This document shows positions 62,036 to 64,000 of a stretch of 64,000 nt of DNA, in pieces. Origin of the DNA: Triatoma infestans (lineage: Eukaryota > Arthropoda > Insecta > Hemiptera > Reduviidae); the NCBI GenBank assembly GCA_011037195.1, contig JAAEAF010003804.1:57955-121954 (forward strand), given 5' to 3'. The stretch's first letter is position 1. Each line of letters begins with the position of its first letter. Position numbers and translations under genes: made by a program. Below the pieces are notes generated by a model, which saw only the letters and a list, made by a program, of their open reading frames with translations, had not been told where the DNA came from and searched no databases.

Positions 62036-62718
62036 ATCTAGTGTGAAACACTCACACAACTCCCTCTTACTCCAGTTCTCAAAATTATAATTGATAAATT
62101 TTATAGTTTGTGTACCAAATTTAATGAAAATCGACGAAAACGGAAAAAAACTGTTCAGTAAAAGCGCACTTCCGGTTACTAATTTCTTGGAACTCGGAAT
62201 TTTGGCCATCTATTTATTTCTAATTAATATTGTTTGGATGATAGAATTGTATAATCAACTATGATAGCACTTTCGAGAAAAACATAAAAGTCCCATCCCT
62301 CCCCTAAAAGTACCCTTAAGTGAATTTTCCCAAGAGAAATGTTTAAAAATAAAAGTTGTAGATCTTTGCATGTTTAGTTTATATGAAGAAAATCGTTGGA
62401 GCCATTTTTGAGAAAAACGCAAAAAAAGTAAAAACAAAAAATCTAGTAAAGTGGTACTTCCGGTTGTGGAATTTTGACGTATAACACACTGTCAGATGCC
62501 ATGGTGATACCTAAACGGAATATCAAGTTTCAACATTCTGCGATTTTCCGTTTTTGAGCTATGCTGTTCACATACAGACACACACACACAGACCATTTGC
62601 TAAAAATCACTTTTTTGGACTCAGGGGACTTCATAACGGATATTACCGTGAAAACACGATATCGAAAATTTGACACGATTACAATACTTCCTCTTACTAG
62701 GAAGTAAGAGAAAGTAAA
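62036..62718 (+). mobile_element. Repeat A copy
   Basis: Starts ctagtgtgaaacactcaca with ccctcttactcc, ends aggaagtaagagaaagta. Contains one internal module and the ttttttggactcaggggact block. Confidence 0.85.
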
Positions 62719-64000
62719 AAACAACCCCTTTACAAGGGTAGTAGACTTTGATTAGTTAACATTGCAGTCCCCCCCTCAAGAACTCTCCAAAAATCAATTT
62801 TACAGTAAAAAAAATAAATAAATAAATAAATAAATTAAATAAAAGTGATAGGTTTATTTGTGGGCATTTAATATCGTAAGTTTTAAAAAAAAAAAAGTTG
62901 AGCAGTTTACAAAAAAATTTGTGGATAAAACTGAAAGAAAAAAAATCGTATCTGAATTCTTCGTGCCCCCCTGTTTTCAGGGGTTTATCTAAATGAAATA
63001 GCTTGAGCTTCCTGCGTGTTTGGGAGAAGGGAGTTATTATTCACAAAAAAATGCAGACACATACAGAAAAACAATTTCGTTTGTCACCATGAGGAGCTCA
63101 AAACATTTTTCAGTGAAAAGTCAGTTTCAAAATTGGATTCGAATTTTTAATGCTCCGTAATTTGACACTCCATTAAAGAAAGTAATATAATTTGAAATTT
63201 TGAAAAACAAACAAATTTGATTATATTTTTCTTTCTTTTTTTTTTTGTTCGTGTAATGCTGTTATCGAGACGATAATAATAGCATCCTCTCATAGCTCTG
63301 ATATGGTTCTTGTCACTAAAAGATATTATTAAATCACATAAAATAAATAAAATAAAATGAAATATGGATTACATTAACTTACAAACTTAAAACTGTAATT
63401 AATTGTTCAACCATAATTTGAAATAATGAACATGAGGTTGATCATGAGGTTTAGTAAGTATGTTTACTGTATATATTTGTGATATGAGGTGAGATATCTG
63501 CGGTCTGTTATGCGGTACATGAATGTGGTTAGATGCAGCCAGCATTGCGGTCACATTTCTCTACTAACTAAATCACTAATTTAGACATATTAACTCGCTA
63601 GTAAATTAAGTATATAGTAATTTGTAAATAATTAAAATATACATAATTTCATTAATATATAAATATATATATATATAAATATTATCTGGAATTTATCCGT
63701 CGTAGCATATATATTTTTGATGTCACTGTCCGGTTTCAAATTTTCATCCATAGTCAGAGTGTCTGCGCCCAAGGCGAAATGGCGAGTAGCGGGGAAAACC
63801 AAAAATGAATAATAATGTAAAACCAATGAAAACGAGACTTACTCTTTGGTGACGGTGAGTGATGAATCGAAGAAGGGTTGATGAGACGAATGGCAGACTG
63901 AGAAAGGAAGACGTGGCGTGTATGTCTGTGTCTGTGTGTGTGTGTGTGTGTGTGTATGTGGGTGCGTGGGTGGCGAAAGAAAGGAACTCAGGTGAGCGTA
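62719..64000. other. AT-rich end of the window
   Basis: A copy of the ccggtttc-core repeat lies at 63,680-63,790. An (AAAT)-rich run is at 62,815-62,840 and a (TG)n run at 63,930-63,955. No gene supported. Confidence 0.45.

Overview
The window is eukaryotic and most likely from an insect. It is AT-rich, its genes are split by GT/AG introns, and it carries several arthropod-type transposons. I cannot name the species. There is no bacterial or organellar gene organisation, no operon, no CRISPR array and no intact tRNA or rRNA gene.

The only host gene I can support lies on the minus strand and runs across about 11.5-35.0 kb (possibly to 42.1 kb). It is the C-terminal half of a sperm-type sodium/proton exchanger of the SLC9C family (NHE10/sNHE). 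Eight exons can be joined with matching intron phases. In order they encode voltage-sensor-like membrane segments, a cytoplasmic linker, a cyclic-nucleotide-binding domain (cNBD) and the start of the C-terminal tail. The exons total about 1.4 kb, spread over 23.5 kb of transposon-filled introns. The transporter half would lie upstream on the minus strand; one weak exon candidate is at 41,973-42,075.

The rest is mostly a transposon graveyard. Positions 217-9944 hold a decayed BEL/Pao LTR retrotransposon on the minus strand, with each LTR broken by a different 5'-truncated non-LTR element. Positions 10,533-11,342 hold a dead DDE transposase of the mariner-like kind. Positions 16.9-21.1 kb hold tRNA-derived SINEs, one split by a retrotransposon inserted into its Pol III A box. 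Positions 22.2-23.1 kb hold a long terminal-inverted-repeat (TIR) element. Positions 24.3-32.3 kb hold a Ty3/gypsy relic split by a 4.6 kb I-like non-LTR element. Positions 35.7-41.6 kb hold a nearly full-length non-LTR element with two overlapping ORFs and three frameshifts. From 42 to 64 kb there are SINEs, solo LTRs, MITEs, a dead mariner and further RNase H fragments.

Across the window a dispersed AT-rich repeat, here called repeat A, recurs at least nine times. It has 15-bp inverted ends and an internally duplicated module. Target-site duplications (TSDs) let several insertions be placed in relative order: BEL before its two non-LTR insertions, gypsy before the I-like element, the SINE before its RNase H insertion, and one repeat A copy before another RNase H insertion.

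The most unusual structures are an inverted pair of LTRs sharing one 4-bp TSD (61,129-61,784), the repeat A family, a SINE-like repeat with its Pol III boxes about 170-190 bp inside the unit, and the poorly conserved voltage-sensor region of the exchanger.
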